Below are positions 37,128-44,759 of a stretch of DNA of 64,000 bases, piece by piece (the first letter of the stretch is position 1; every line of letters begins with the position of its first letter). Both the position numbers and the translations under genes were made by a program. The notes under the pieces were generated by a model, which searched no databases, was not told the DNA's origin, and saw nothing but the letters and a program-made list of their open reading frames with translations. Source of the stretch: Pseudomonadota bacterium (GTDB lineage: Bacteria > Pseudomonadota > Alphaproteobacteria > Rhizobiales > Xanthobacteraceae); NCBI GenBank assembly GCA_018240595.1, contig JAFEFL010000014.1:1-64000 (forward strand), written 5' to 3'.

Positions 37128-38285
37128 TTATTGCAAAAGCTCCCGGTGCTTCAGTTCGATGCGCCCGGCCGAAAGGCTGACGTCAAACCGGGCGAGGAAG
37201 CTCATGCCGAGCAGGCCGTCGATGCGGTCGCCATAGGGGCCGCGCTGGTCCGGAGCGATCGCAATGGTCACGTCGGCGGCCTCGGCATTGCCGAGCGATA
37301 TGCGGCTAGCCGTTCCAAGCGTCATCGCCATAGTACCGCCTGCCGTTTTGGTCTGGACCATATTGGCCCGATCGACGGTCACTCCGGCTCGTCGCGCGAA
37401 ATCGCCGGTCATGCTCACCAGCGAGGCGCCCGTATCGACGATAAAGCGGCCCCTAGTGCCGTTAACGGTCAACTCCACGATGTTGGTGCCGCTCTGCATG
37501 AGTATGCTGTCGGTGCCGTTGGCGTAGGTGCGGTTGCAATGACCTTTTGCCGAAAAGGCGCTGATGATGTTCTTGAGCTGGTCGGTGCGCCGGTTGGCCG
37601 GGTCGAAGCTGATGTAGGTCTCCAGGGGCGTAATGGCCTCACAGGGTTTGCCGATGGCGTCGAGCATGCGGGATACGCGGTAAAAGTCGAGTGCCGCCAC
37701 GTTGGACGTGGTCGTGAACAGCTGGAGCGCGGTGACGTAGTCGTTGAGCGCGTTCCGGTAGTCCTTCATGCTCTCGTAGGCTTGCGCGCGCAGAAATGGC
37801 CAGCGTGTGTACGCGGGGTCCAGTCGTATAAGCTCCGTAGCGACGCGGATGGCCGCCTTGTGGTCGCTGAGGCGCTGATAAGACATATAGGCAGGTTCAA
37901 GGAGTTCGGCGGTGGCCTGGCAACGCACCGCGAACAGTTCGAGGCTTCTGGCGCTTTCGCGGGGGTAGCCGGCGCTCTCCAGTGCTGCGGCCAATGGTTT
38001 GATGGCCTCCCGGTCGCATGGCTCGCGGAACAGCTGGTCGAGATAGCGCACGACGGTTGCGGAGGGGGTAAACCCCTCCGGCATCGAAACGCCGACCTTT
38101 GCCAGAGCTGACGCATATGCTTCCCCGGCTCTGCGGCTACCTGTCACCTCGTTGTAGACGTAGTAGGCAACTCCAACGAACATCGCGACCGCCGCGAGGG
38201 CCCCCGCGATGGCCGGGATGAAGCTGTACACGTCGCTCTGCCGCTTCAGCTGCCGAACGCGTTCATCGTCCCTTGGCGCGAACAT
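37128..38285 (-). CDS. Membrane-anchored TPR/retropepsin-like aspartic protease
   Basis: A 385-residue protein with one N-terminal membrane helix (residues about 24-46), a TPR-like helical region and a C-terminal retropepsin-type (clan AA) domain. The catalytic motif is FIVDTGASLVSM, and the second conserved block is IDGLLGMSFLARFDV. Such proteins are predicted dimeric aspartic peptidases in the cell envelope; the substrate is unknown. The start lies 5 bp after the stop of the lipoprotein gene, so they form an operon. It is cargo, not a mobilization gene. Confidence 0.78.
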   Translation of the reverse strand: MFAPRDDERVRQLKRQSDVYSFIPAIAGALAAVAMFVGVAYYVYNEVTGSRRAGEAYASALAKVGVSMPEGFTPSATVVRYLDQLFREPCDREAIKPLAAALESAGYPRESARSLELFAVRCQATAELLEPAYMSYQRLSDHKAAIRVATELIRLDPAYTRWPFLRAQAYESMKDYRNALNDYVTALQLFTTTSNVAALDFYRVSRMLDAIGKPCEAITPLETYISFDPANRRTDQLKNIISAFSAKGHCNRTYANGTDSILMQSGTNIVELTVNGTRGRFIVDTGASLVSMTGDFARRAGVTVDRANMVQTKTAGGTMAMTLGTASRISLGNAEAADVTIAIAPDQRGPYGDRIDGLLGMSFLARFDVSLSAGRIELKHRELLQ

Positions 38286-38290
38286 GGCGA

Positions 38291-38533
38291 TCAGTTGACG
38301 AGTTGGTAGCCGCTTCCGGTCTTAATGAAGCGGCGCGTGAGGACATTGCCGAGATAAGTGAACGAGCAGACGTAGCCGGGCTGACCGGACGCCTCAGTGC
38401 AGCTCACATTCGTAATCTCGCTTTGCGATTTGCCGACGGCCTGTGCGACGTCGGCGTCGGAAGGGCCGCCGCAGGCAGCCAATAGAAGGCACGCTGCGGC
38501 TGCGGCCGCAGCCTGCAGGACAGTTTTGTTCAT
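38291..38533 (-). CDS. Small lipoprotein paired with the retropepsin-like protease
   Basis: An 80-residue protein with a signal peptide and lipobox (LLLAACGG, Cys21), so it should be a lipid-anchored periplasmic protein. The mature part has two cysteines (VSCTEASG, YVCSFTY) that may form a disulfide. It sits 5 bp before the protease gene. Its promoter must lie in the adjoining region with the inverted recombination-type sites, which makes it a candidate target of that switch. Confidence 0.7.
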   Translation of the reverse strand: MNKTVLQAAAAAAACLLLAACGGPSDADVAQAVGKSQSEITNVSCTEASGQPGYVCSFTYLGNVLTRRFIKTGSGYQLVN

Positions 38534-38626
38534 TAGACGTATCCGTTGCTAGAAGTTAAGATGCGAAAGCGTCGAAACGCTTGTCACAAAAAAAGAACGG
38601 ACGTAGGAATGTCGGTGGGTTGCCGT

Positions 38627-38779
38627 AACACTATGGCCAATAGTGTTTCAGGTGCCTTCTAACAATCTGAAAAATTGGACTTGAATATTGGATTCCGGCT
38701 CCGCTAGACTCCGCTTGCGCAAAAGAAGAACAAGGAATTTCGAGGGATTTTGGTCTGAAACACTATTGGCCATTCTGTT
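38627..38779. repeat. Inverted recombinase-type sites flanking a 111-bp segment
   Basis: Site L (38,627-38,647) is AACACTA, TGGCCAA, TAGTGTT: perfect 7-bp inverted arms around a 7-bp spacer. Site R (38,759-38,779) is the reverse complement with arms TAGTGTT and AACAGAA and the same spacer. The sites face each other, so recombination would invert 38,648-38,758. A possible promoter (CTTGAA, 18 bp, CTAGAC) inside points toward the recombinase gene. Alternatively the palindromes could be operators. Confidence 0.6.
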
Positions 38780-38806
38780 GCACTGGGGCAGCAGGAAGGC
38801 ATTGTG

Positions 38807-39424
38807 ATGTCAGGCAAGATCGCGCTTCAGGCCTTGCCCATGAGCCTTTTCGAGGCTTCGGGCTCGCGCAAATATCTCAACCCCGTAGAGCGCAGGCGGT
38901 TCTTTCACGCCGTTGACAAGCTGCCGCCGGACAAGCGGCTGTTCTGCCTTGTGACCGCGTGGAGCGGCGGGCGCGTCTCCGAAGTCCTTGCATTGACGCC
39001 TTTAGCCTTCGATATCGACGCTGGGACCGTCGCCATCGCGACGCTCAAGCGTCGCAAGAGCGGCGTCATTCGGCAGGTTGCGTTGCCGCCGGACGTGATT
39101 ACGGGACTGGCGCGGGTGTTTCATCTGCGCCGGATGCAGCGGGGGGCTGACGCCCGTATGATGCGTCTTTGGCCATGGAGCCGCGTTACCGCATGGCGCT
39201 GCATCAAGCGGGTCATGTGTGCGGCCGGCATATCAGGCGTGGCGGCGTCACCAAAGGGGCTGCGGCACACCTTCGGCGTATCAGCCTTCGAAGCCAATGT
39301 CCCGCCGCACCTCGTACAGCGATGGCTTGGGCATGCCTCGTTGCGGACGACCGCCATCTACGGCGATGTAGTCGGGCGCGAGGAGCGAAAGTTCGCCAGC
39401 AGAATGTGGCGGCGGCGACGTTGA
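38807..39424 (+). CDS. Small tyrosine recombinase (FimB/FimE-sized)
   Basis: A minimal tyrosine recombinase of about 205 residues with only the catalytic domain. From the GTG 38,804 frame: Arg57 in SGGRVSEVL, Lys near 82-85, Arg154 and His155 in KGLRHTFG, His177 in WLGHAS and the Tyr186 nucleophile in TAIYGDV. All active-site residues are present. ATG 38,807 is preferred over GTG 38,804 because AGGAAGG lies 8 bp before it. Its size matches FimB/FimE, invertible-switch enzymes. It lies 28 bp downstream of two inverted sites, so it may invert that segment; plasmid dimer resolution is the alternative. Confidence 0.8.
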   Translation: MSGKIALQALPMSLFEASGSRKYLNPVERRRFFHAVDKLPPDKRLFCLVTAWSGGRVSEVLALTPLAFDIDAGTVAIATLKRRKSGVIRQVALPPDVITGLARVFHLRRMQRGADARMMRLWPWSRVTAWRCIKRVMCAAGISGVAASPKGLRHTFGVSAFEANVPPHLVQRWLGHASLRTTAIYGDVVGREERKFASRMWRRRR

Positions 39425-39427
39425 GAC

Positions 39428-39443
39428 TGTCTGATATCTGACA
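39428..39443. promoter_or_regulatory. Palindrome just after the small recombinase gene
   Basis: TGTCTGATATCTGACA is a near-perfect 16-bp palindrome (14 of 16 positions symmetric) four bases past the recombinase stop. It may be an operator for the small gene at 39,613 or a transcript-end element. Confidence 0.4.
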
Positions 39444-39612
39444 ACGTGCAGCGTCGTTGTAGGACCTCATATTTTCAATGAGTTGAACAGGCGAGGGCGT
39501 TGCTTGTGTTGTCATTTGCCGACCATGCCACCGAAATAGGACGGTCCCTGCAGGGAATATCCTGCGGTTTCCTTTTGAACTCCGTGGGATGACATTTTCA
39601 TGGAGAAACCCG

Positions 39613-39843
39613 ATGACTGAAAAGCACCGACCTGCCTTCGACGCCTTTGTCGTTGATGGAGACGGGAAGGAAGCCTTCTGGAGCAAGATCGGCGCGGCAT
39701 GGCCACACGATGATGGCAAGGGCTACAACATCCAGCTCACTGCCATTCCGGTGAATGGGCGTATCGCCCTGCGTCTGCCGCGCGAGAGAGCGCAGGCCGA
39801 CGACAAAGCAAAGCCGCTAAAATGGGAAAAGGCCGGGGCGTAA
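39613..39843 (+). CDS. Small conserved protein, paralogue of the gene at 27,791
   Basis: A 76-residue protein sharing the signature EAFWSKIGAAWPHDDGKGYN and VNGRIALR with the 67-residue gene at 27,791. It has a longer lysine-rich tail. The ATG is preceded by GGAGA, and CCTTTTGAACTCC at 39,571-39,583 also occurs before the other paralogue. The function is unknown. Together the pair suggests that the element is a composite of two related modules. Confidence 0.75.
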   Translation: MTEKHRPAFDAFVVDGDGKEAFWSKIGAAWPHDDGKGYNIQLTAIPVNGRIALRLPRERAQADDKAKPLKWEKAGA

Positions 39844-39902
39844 GCCCCGGTTTCCCCAATTGCGGGCGACTGTTGGGACGTTCGTGAAGGCAATTTCCAA
39901 CC

Positions 39903-40805
39903 TCACATGAATCCAGGGTTTCTTGGCAAATAGCCTGTCCAAGAGGGGTAACCGCTTGTCGCCATCAACAGCATTGGAAAAGTTATGCGCATGCCGAATT
40001 TGACGGCAATGCCAAGTGCGCTGTCGCATGTACCCGGCACGAAGGCCGAGATGTTCTTTGACTGTCGTTCCGCTGCCAACTTCAATGTGCTGGTAAAGGC
40101 GTGACCGAGGACATCGGGTCTCGTGACCGCAAGAGGGCCGATATGGCCGCTGGAGTTGACGTATGCGTAGCCGACGCACTCGCTGCTGGAGTAGAGCATG
40201 ACGCCTGAGGTGTCCGGGTCATTGCGTAAATAGCGGTGATGCTTTTCCCGCGTGAAGCCGAGGCTTATGGAGTCGATCTCCGCAAGTCTCTTCAATTGCG
40301 CGTCCGAGCCATCAATCGCGGTGCTACGCAAGGGCGACTCCGGTAAGCTAGGCCTGAGATGGTCGCGCGCAATGCCGAGAAAATAGACGGGTGCCTTCGG
40401 ATAGAAGCCATGCCGAATGTAAAGTCCCTGAGAAACCCGGTTGAAGGTAAAAGTAATCAATGCCTTGTGAACCGCTTTTGACTTTTGGGCATGCTCTAAA
40501 GTTAGTTTCAGTAACTCATTTCCGATGCCACGGCCCTGTTGCCCAGGTTCGACGAACAACTGCGCAAGGAACCAAAAGTCACTGCACGCCCAACTCCAGG
40601 CAAAACCGAGGATGTCGCCAAGCTCTTCTGCTATCCACAGGCCGTCAGGGTCATCCTTGAGCGAGAATTGTTGGAAGTTTGGCGGGCTTGATGTGGCCAT
40701 TAAACCGAAGCCATGACGCTCGGTGAGTTCATTGATGCTGGCGACAACAAGTGATTCCGCTGCTACCAAATCCTGCGGTTCAGCGCGTCGATACAAAATC
40801 GGCAT
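39903..40805 (-). CDS. GNAT-family acetyltransferase with two GNAT-like halves
   Basis: A 300-residue protein. The N-terminal half has the acetyl-CoA loop FVEPGQQGRGIGNELLKLTL, the classic Q/RxxGxG/A motif. The C-terminal half resembles a second, degenerate GNAT domain (VGYAYVNSSGHIGPLAV). ATG 40,805 is chosen because it matches the usual opening MPILYRRAEPQDLVAAESL and has GGAG upstream; the frame extends to 40,928. The substrate is unknown. It is unlinked to its neighbours and looks like accessory cargo. Confidence 0.78.
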   Translation of the reverse strand: MPILYRRAEPQDLVAAESLVVASINELTERHGFGLMATSSPPNFQQFSLKDDPDGLWIAEELGDILGFAWSWACSDFWFLAQLFVEPGQQGRGIGNELLKLTLEHAQKSKAVHKALITFTFNRVSQGLYIRHGFYPKAPVYFLGIARDHLRPSLPESPLRSTAIDGSDAQLKRLAEIDSISLGFTREKHHRYLRNDPDTSGVMLYSSSECVGYAYVNSSGHIGPLAVTRPDVLGHAFTSTLKLAAERQSKNISAFVPGTCDSALGIAVKFGMRITFPMLLMATSGYPSWTGYLPRNPGFM

Positions 40806-40984
40806 TGAAGAACTCCGCCGGCCGAGTTCGTTCTTCATTCGGTCACGGTCTCGACCGATACGGTATAATCTACATTGATATACAATAGAATGTTCGCTGT
40901 TTGGTCTCTTTTTTGGGCACACATTCAACTTAACGAATTGTTCTCCATCAATACCTTTTCGGCAGGCGGAACGAATATACCGCC

Positions 40985-41188
40985 ATGGCAGCTTTCCTTT
41001 TCAAGTGCCCGGCGACCGGGCTCACAGCGAATGGATGGATCAGCGACGATGCCGGATCGACAGGCGACGACGGGTACGTGTTGGTTGACTGTCCTGCGTG
41101 CGGGAAGGCCCATCTCGTAAATCTCTCGACCGGCAAGGTGATTGGGGGGGTGACTTTTAGCTCGGACAGGCCACGCGAAGCTCCCTGA
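40985..41188 (+). CDS. Small zinc-ribbon-like protein
   Basis: A 67-residue protein with FKCPATGLTANGW near the N-terminus and VDCPACGKAH in the second half, giving C-x-x-C and Cys/His ligands compatible with one zinc ribbon. Similar tiny proteins are widespread in Bradyrhizobiaceae, without known function. It is isolated, with gene-poor gaps on both sides. Confidence 0.6.
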   Translation: MAAFLFKCPATGLTANGWISDDAGSTGDDGYVLVDCPACGKAHLVNLSTGKVIGGVTFSSDRPREAP

Positions 41189-41236
41189 TTGGCGCGGAAC
41201 AATGTGCTTGCCGGATCAGGCGCTTGTTGTAGCGGT

Positions 41237-41851
41237 CTAAAAGGACGTTTCCTCGGAACTCGCGTGATCCGCGTATTTCCCAACTCTGACGAGTTTCCAA
41301 AAAGTACGGTCCATCGCGATTGTCCGGCTGCCGAGCCACGGAAAATGGCCGTACCAAAACGACAGCTGGCGTGCTGAGGTATCGGCGCTTTCTCTCTTGA
41401 CGAGATACTCGTAAAGAGCAGCGGCCAAACCAGAGCGATCGGCCCCGCTATAGCAATGAACCAGGATTGGACGCGGCGCTGTACGCAACAGCGCAATCAG
41501 CTTGCGCATCACTTTCGGCTCAGGCTCGCTTGTCGCGCCGATGCCCACGTCGAAGTGCTGCGCGCCTTGCGCGTTGGTTATCTTCAGCTCTTCATCATAC
41601 CAGGAGTCACCTGGATTATCGCCTCGCAAGTTGATGACTGATTTTATCTTATATGTGTCTATGACTTGCGCCAGGTCGTCGCCATCCAATTGGGCAGACC
41701 GATAAAGCTCATTCGACTGGACCGCATGGATGTTGCCTGTCAACTGAAGGAAAAGCGCCCAGCCTCCAACCGCCAGGATAACGACGGTAGTGGCGCCTGC
41801 AACGACAGCCGAAATGCGGCGGATAAGGCTTCGCCTCCCATCTTTATGCAT
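41237..41851 (-). CDS. Membrane-anchored tyrosine/dual-specificity phosphatase
   Basis: A 204-residue protein with one N-terminal membrane helix (about residues 17-38) and a periplasmic or surface-facing phosphatase domain. The signature HCYSGADRSG supplies the Cys nucleophile and Arg (C-x5-R). A general-acid Asp may lie in LRGDNPGDSW. ATG 41,851 overlaps the stop of the COG4705 gene (ATGCATAA), so translation is coupled; the open frame extends to 41,896. The family includes lipid and protein phosphatases; with PAP2 and DedA nearby, a lipid substrate is possible. Confidence 0.78.
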   Translation of the reverse strand: MHKDGRRSLIRRISAVVAGATTVVILAVGGWALFLQLTGNIHAVQSNELYRSAQLDGDDLAQVIDTYKIKSVINLRGDNPGDSWYDEELKITNAQGAQHFDVGIGATSEPEPKVMRKLIALLRTAPRPILVHCYSGADRSGLAAALYEYLVKRESADTSARQLSFWYGHFPWLGSRTIAMDRTFWKLVRVGKYADHASSEETSF

Positions 41852-42653
41852 GGTGGCGGCCCGCTCGCTGCGGCAGTAACCAGATGCAGCCCGCAATGAA
41901 TAGGAGGAGGACGGCCGACGCCGTATAGCGACTCAGCTCCAAGCCTCCCTGGTTCAGTGGTTTGTCGAGGAAATCTCCGACTGTGGCGCCCAGGGGGCGG
42001 GTCAGGATGAACGCCAGCCAGAATAGTGTCACGCGCGAGATCGACGTCCAGTAATAGGCTGCGATGATCGCCAGCAGGCCACCGCTGAAAACGGCGGCGC
42101 CGCCAAGATAGCCGAGGCCGTTGGTATCGGCCATCCAGTCACCAAGTGCCGTCCCGAGGGTCTGGGAGAGCATGATGGTGACCCAGTAGAATGTCTCAGC
42201 CTTGCGCGAGTGGAGCGAGGTAACGGCGACCGTTCCGGTGGAAAATCGCCATACTGCAAGCGAGAGCACCAACAGCGCGACCAGGATCGAGACGCCACCC
42301 GGATACCCGATGCCCAGAGAGCGGTCGACGAAGTCGGCCAAGGTGGTGCCGACCGTTGTCGTCGCGACGATGACAGCCCAATATAACAGGGGATGGAAGC
42401 GCTCAGCCTTGATTTGGCCGGCGACGGCGACAAGGAAGATGGCAGCAAAAATGGCGGTCCCGACGAGATAGCCGAGGTTCATCGACATGGTCACCGCGTC
42501 GCCGCCGGTTTCTCCCAACGTCGTCGCGGCGATTTTGATGATCCAGAAGGTTAGGGTGAGTTCCGGGACTTTGCTTAGTGTGTGCGCGGCAAGGTCGTTG
42601 TTCTTGAGAGCAGTTCGTTCGAGCATTACGTGTCTTTCATTCCGGTCGATCAT
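41844..42653 (-). CDS. COG4705-type membrane protein (copy 1)
   Basis: A 269-residue protein with about eight membrane helices arranged in repeated units with recurring TLGETGGD, TVGTTLADF, TLGTALGDW and PLGATVGDF motifs, the hallmark of COG4705. The family has no confirmed function. A second copy lies at 43,169-43,948. A CCTAAG-type direct repeat about 30 bp upstream of the start suggests control by the adjoining response regulator. It is read as an operon with the tyrosine phosphatase. Confidence 0.8.
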   Translation of the reverse strand: MIDRNERHVMLERTALKNNDLAAHTLSKVPELTLTFWIIKIAATTLGETGGDAVTMSMNLGYLVGTAIFAAIFLVAVAGQIKAERFHPLLYWAVIVATTTVGTTLADFVDRSLGIGYPGGVSILVALLVLSLAVWRFSTGTVAVTSLHSRKAETFYWVTIMLSQTLGTALGDWMADTNGLGYLGGAAVFSGGLLAIIAAYYWTSISRVTLFWLAFILTRPLGATVGDFLDKPLNQGGLELSRYTASAVLLLFIAGCIWLLPQRAGRHHA

Positions 42654-42682
42654 GACCGCATTCGGCTTTTTAGCGCAAGAAC

Positions 42683-42699
42683 CTTAGGCGCAACTTAGG
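42683..42699 (-). promoter_or_regulatory. Candidate response-regulator box before COG4705 copy 1
   Basis: Read toward the gene it is CCTAAGTTGCGCCTAAG: two CCTAAG half sites 11 bp apart. The 11-bp direct repeat is the usual OmpR/PmrA-family layout, and the same pattern stands before COG4705 copy 2 and before the regulator gene itself. Confidence 0.65.
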
Positions 42700-42725
42700 A
42701 GGCTCAGGCGCTGCGTGAGGAAAGA

Positions 42726-43127
42726 CTACGGACGCGGCGGCTCGTCCATGAGTCGTAGCAAATCCGTGAGGGCTTGCCCACATTGCGAGGCCTCCGGCTT
42801 GTTCGCGCGAAGCGCGGCTAGAGCCTGGTCGATGGCCTTATCGACCGTATGCCAATCAGCCGCCGCACGCGGCTTTAGTGAAGGCTCGGCCTCGTCCCAT
42901 GAGGTCTCCAAATCCTTAATGCGCGTCTTGGCGCCGGGGAGGTCACCTTTGTCTACCAGCGCCTTGGTATCGACAACGATCTTCCTGAACTTGGAGAGGT
43001 CGCCGAGCTTCGAAGGAGTTGCGGCCTGGGCCACGGAAGTCAGCGGAATTCCGGTCAATAGCGCAGGTACGGCACCTGCGGCTGCGACGGTGAGGGCGAT
43101 GGCCACAGCGATGCGGCTTAGTTTCAT
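42726..43127 (-). CDS. Exported periplasmic protein in the COG4705 operon
   Basis: A 133-residue protein with a signal peptide cleaved after about residue 35 (SVAQA) and a short helical mature domain ([36 protein letters not shown]). Proteins of this kind recur beside COG4705 genes and two-component systems. The function is unknown. It is read leftward after COG4705 copy 2 (41-bp gap), so the two are probably co-transcribed. Confidence 0.7.
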   Translation of the reverse strand: MKLSRIAVAIALTVAAAGAVPALLTGIPLTSVAQAATPSKLGDLSKFRKIVVDTKALVDKGDLPGAKTRIKDLETSWDEAEPSLKPRAAADWHTVDKAIDQALAALRANKPEASQCGQALTDLLRLMDEPPRP

Positions 43128-43168
43128 GATGGGTGCTCCTTTATGTTTTGGGGAAAGATAGGGGCTGC

Positions 43169-43948
43169 TTAGGCTGTCTTGCTCATTGGGCGCTGCCGCT
43201 GCCCGGTGTTTGCAAACGCGACCAGGAGGGCAATCACCACGAGGAACGCCAAGCTTGTGTAAACGGTGCCCAGACCGGCGCCGCCATATTCGCGTGCTTG
43301 TGAAAGAAGGTCACCGATCGACGCGCCAAGCGGTCGGGTCAGGATGTAGGCAAGCCAGAACGTCAGGACGGGATTGGCGCCGATGGCGTAAGTGACCCAG
43401 ATAAGGGCGATTAGGCCGCCAAAGGCGAAGACGCCGACGGTGAAGCCAAGACCGAGCGCTTCGGTGGCGAGGTCGCCCGCAGCGGTGCCGAGCGCAAACG
43501 TGATGAGGATCGCGGTCCAGTAGAACAGTTCGCGCCGTGTCGTCACGATGGTGTGGATTGAAAGCGTGCGCTCGACGCCGTACCAGACGGCGAAGACGGC
43601 GGCCAGCATGACGGCAAATACCGAGGTGCTTGCGTAAAGGCTGACGCCAAGGCCGTCCGTAAGGGCATCGGTAATCTGGGTGCCGACGATGCTGACCAAC
43701 ACGACCGTGAGCCAATAAATCCAGGGCACATAGCGGCGCATCTGGATCTGCGTGATAAGCGCGGCGGCAAGCAAGGCCGCCATGATGCCGGTGGTAGCCG
43801 ACGAGCCGAGCCCGACATTCACGGCGAGGTAGTCGGCGCCCGTTTCGCCCACAGTGGTCGACAGAATCTTAATGACCCAGAATGCAATGGTCACTTCAGG
43901 GACCTTATTGAGCATTGCGGGCCACGCTGCTTGGGTCGGTTGCGTCAT
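43169..43948 (-). CDS. COG4705-type membrane protein (copy 2)
   Basis: A 259-residue paralogue of the protein at 41,844. It has the same repeated membrane units ([37 protein letters not shown]) and near-identical start of the helical core ([18 protein letters not shown]). The two copies are clearly diverged, so duplication is old. It heads the leftward operon opposite the regulator gene; the shared 145-bp gap holds two direct-repeat boxes. Confidence 0.8.
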   Translation of the reverse strand: MTQPTQAAWPAMLNKVPEVTIAFWVIKILSTTVGETGADYLAVNVGLGSSATTGIMAALLAAALITQIQMRRYVPWIYWLTVVLVSIVGTQITDALTDGLGVSLYASTSVFAVMLAAVFAVWYGVERTLSIHTIVTTRRELFYWTAILITFALGTAAGDLATEALGLGFTVGVFAFGGLIALIWVTYAIGANPVLTFWLAYILTRPLGASIGDLLSQAREYGGAGLGTVYTSLAFLVVIALLVAFANTGQRQRPMSKTA

Positions 43949-43988
43949 GAATCACCTCACTTGATGATCATGAGCATGCAGCCGGAGA

Positions 43989-44045
43989 CTTAGCGGCGGC
44001 TTAGGGTGCGCGGTGGCCTAATTGACCGCCCTAAGTCTGTCCTAA
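43989..44045. promoter_or_regulatory. Divergent control region with two direct-repeat boxes
   Basis: Box 1 (43,989-44,005) reads CCTAAGCCGCCGCTAAG toward COG4705 copy 2. Box 2 (44,030-44,045) reads CCTAAGTCTGTCCTAA toward the response regulator gene. Both have half sites 11 bp apart and both face the direction of transcription of their gene, consistent with autoregulated control by the adjacent OmpR-family regulator. Confidence 0.65.
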
Positions 44046-44093
44046 TTGTGCGGGCACAGGTTGTGGTAAAGTGGCCGCAGGAGGGCTTCGAGT

Positions 44094-44759
44094 TTGCGGG
44101 TTTTGTACGTCGAGGATGACCGTATGCTGGGCGAGGCTGTGGTGCAGGCCCTCAAGGACGCGGGCTATGCGGTCGACTGGGTTACAGATGGCGAGGCAGC
44201 CCTCGACGCTGCGAAGCTCGAAGAGTACCAACTCGTATTGCTTGATCTCGGGCTGCCCCGGCTTGACGGTTTGGTGGTTCTCGGCCGGCTTCGCAAAACG
44301 CTTCCGCCCGTGCCTGCCATCATCATAACCGCGCGGGATGCGATTGACGACCGGATTAGCGGCCTTGATCTTGGAGCGGACGATTACCTCACCAAGCCTT
44401 TTGAGGTTGGCGAATTACTGGCGCGGATGCGCGCGGTCCTCCGGCGTCAGGGCAGCGGTGCCGCTGCCCTATTGAGCAACGGTGACATCGACCTCGATCC
44501 GGCAACGCATGAAGCCAGCAGGGGCGGGAGCAAGCATGTGCTGACGGCGCGCGAGTTCGCGCTGCTCAATGCGCTGATGATGCGTCCGGGCAGGATATTC
44601 TCCCGCACTGAGCTTGAGCAAAGGCTCTACGGCTGGAACGAAGAGGTCGAAAGCAACGCCGTGGAGTTCATGATCCACACGCTGCGCAAGAAACTCGGCG
44701 CTGACGCCATCCGCAACGTCAGGGGGGTAGGCTGGATGGTGGATAAGGCAAGTCGATGA
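44094..44759 (+). CDS. OmpR/PmrA-family response regulator
   Basis: A 221-residue regulator with a receiver domain (YVEDDRMLGEAVVQALKDAG, phosphoacceptor Asp in VLLDLGLPRLDG, Lys in YLTKPFEVGELLARM) and a C-terminal winged helix (LTAREFALLNALM, FMIHTLRKKLG). The start is TTG 44,094 with GGAGG about 8 bp upstream. The stop overlaps the kinase start (ATGA). It resembles PmrA/QseB regulators, whose half-site direct repeats are spaced like the CCTAAG boxes seen here. Those boxes are therefore its likely targets. Confidence 0.87.
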   Translation: MRVLYVEDDRMLGEAVVQALKDAGYAVDWVTDGEAALDAAKLEEYQLVLLDLGLPRLDGLVVLGRLRKTLPPVPAIIITARDAIDDRISGLDLGADDYLTKPFEVGELLARMRAVLRRQGSGAAALLSNGDIDLDPATHEASRGGSKHVLTAREFALLNALMMRPGRIFSRTELEQRLYGWNEEVESNAVEFMIHTLRKKLGADAIRNVRGVGWMVDKASR

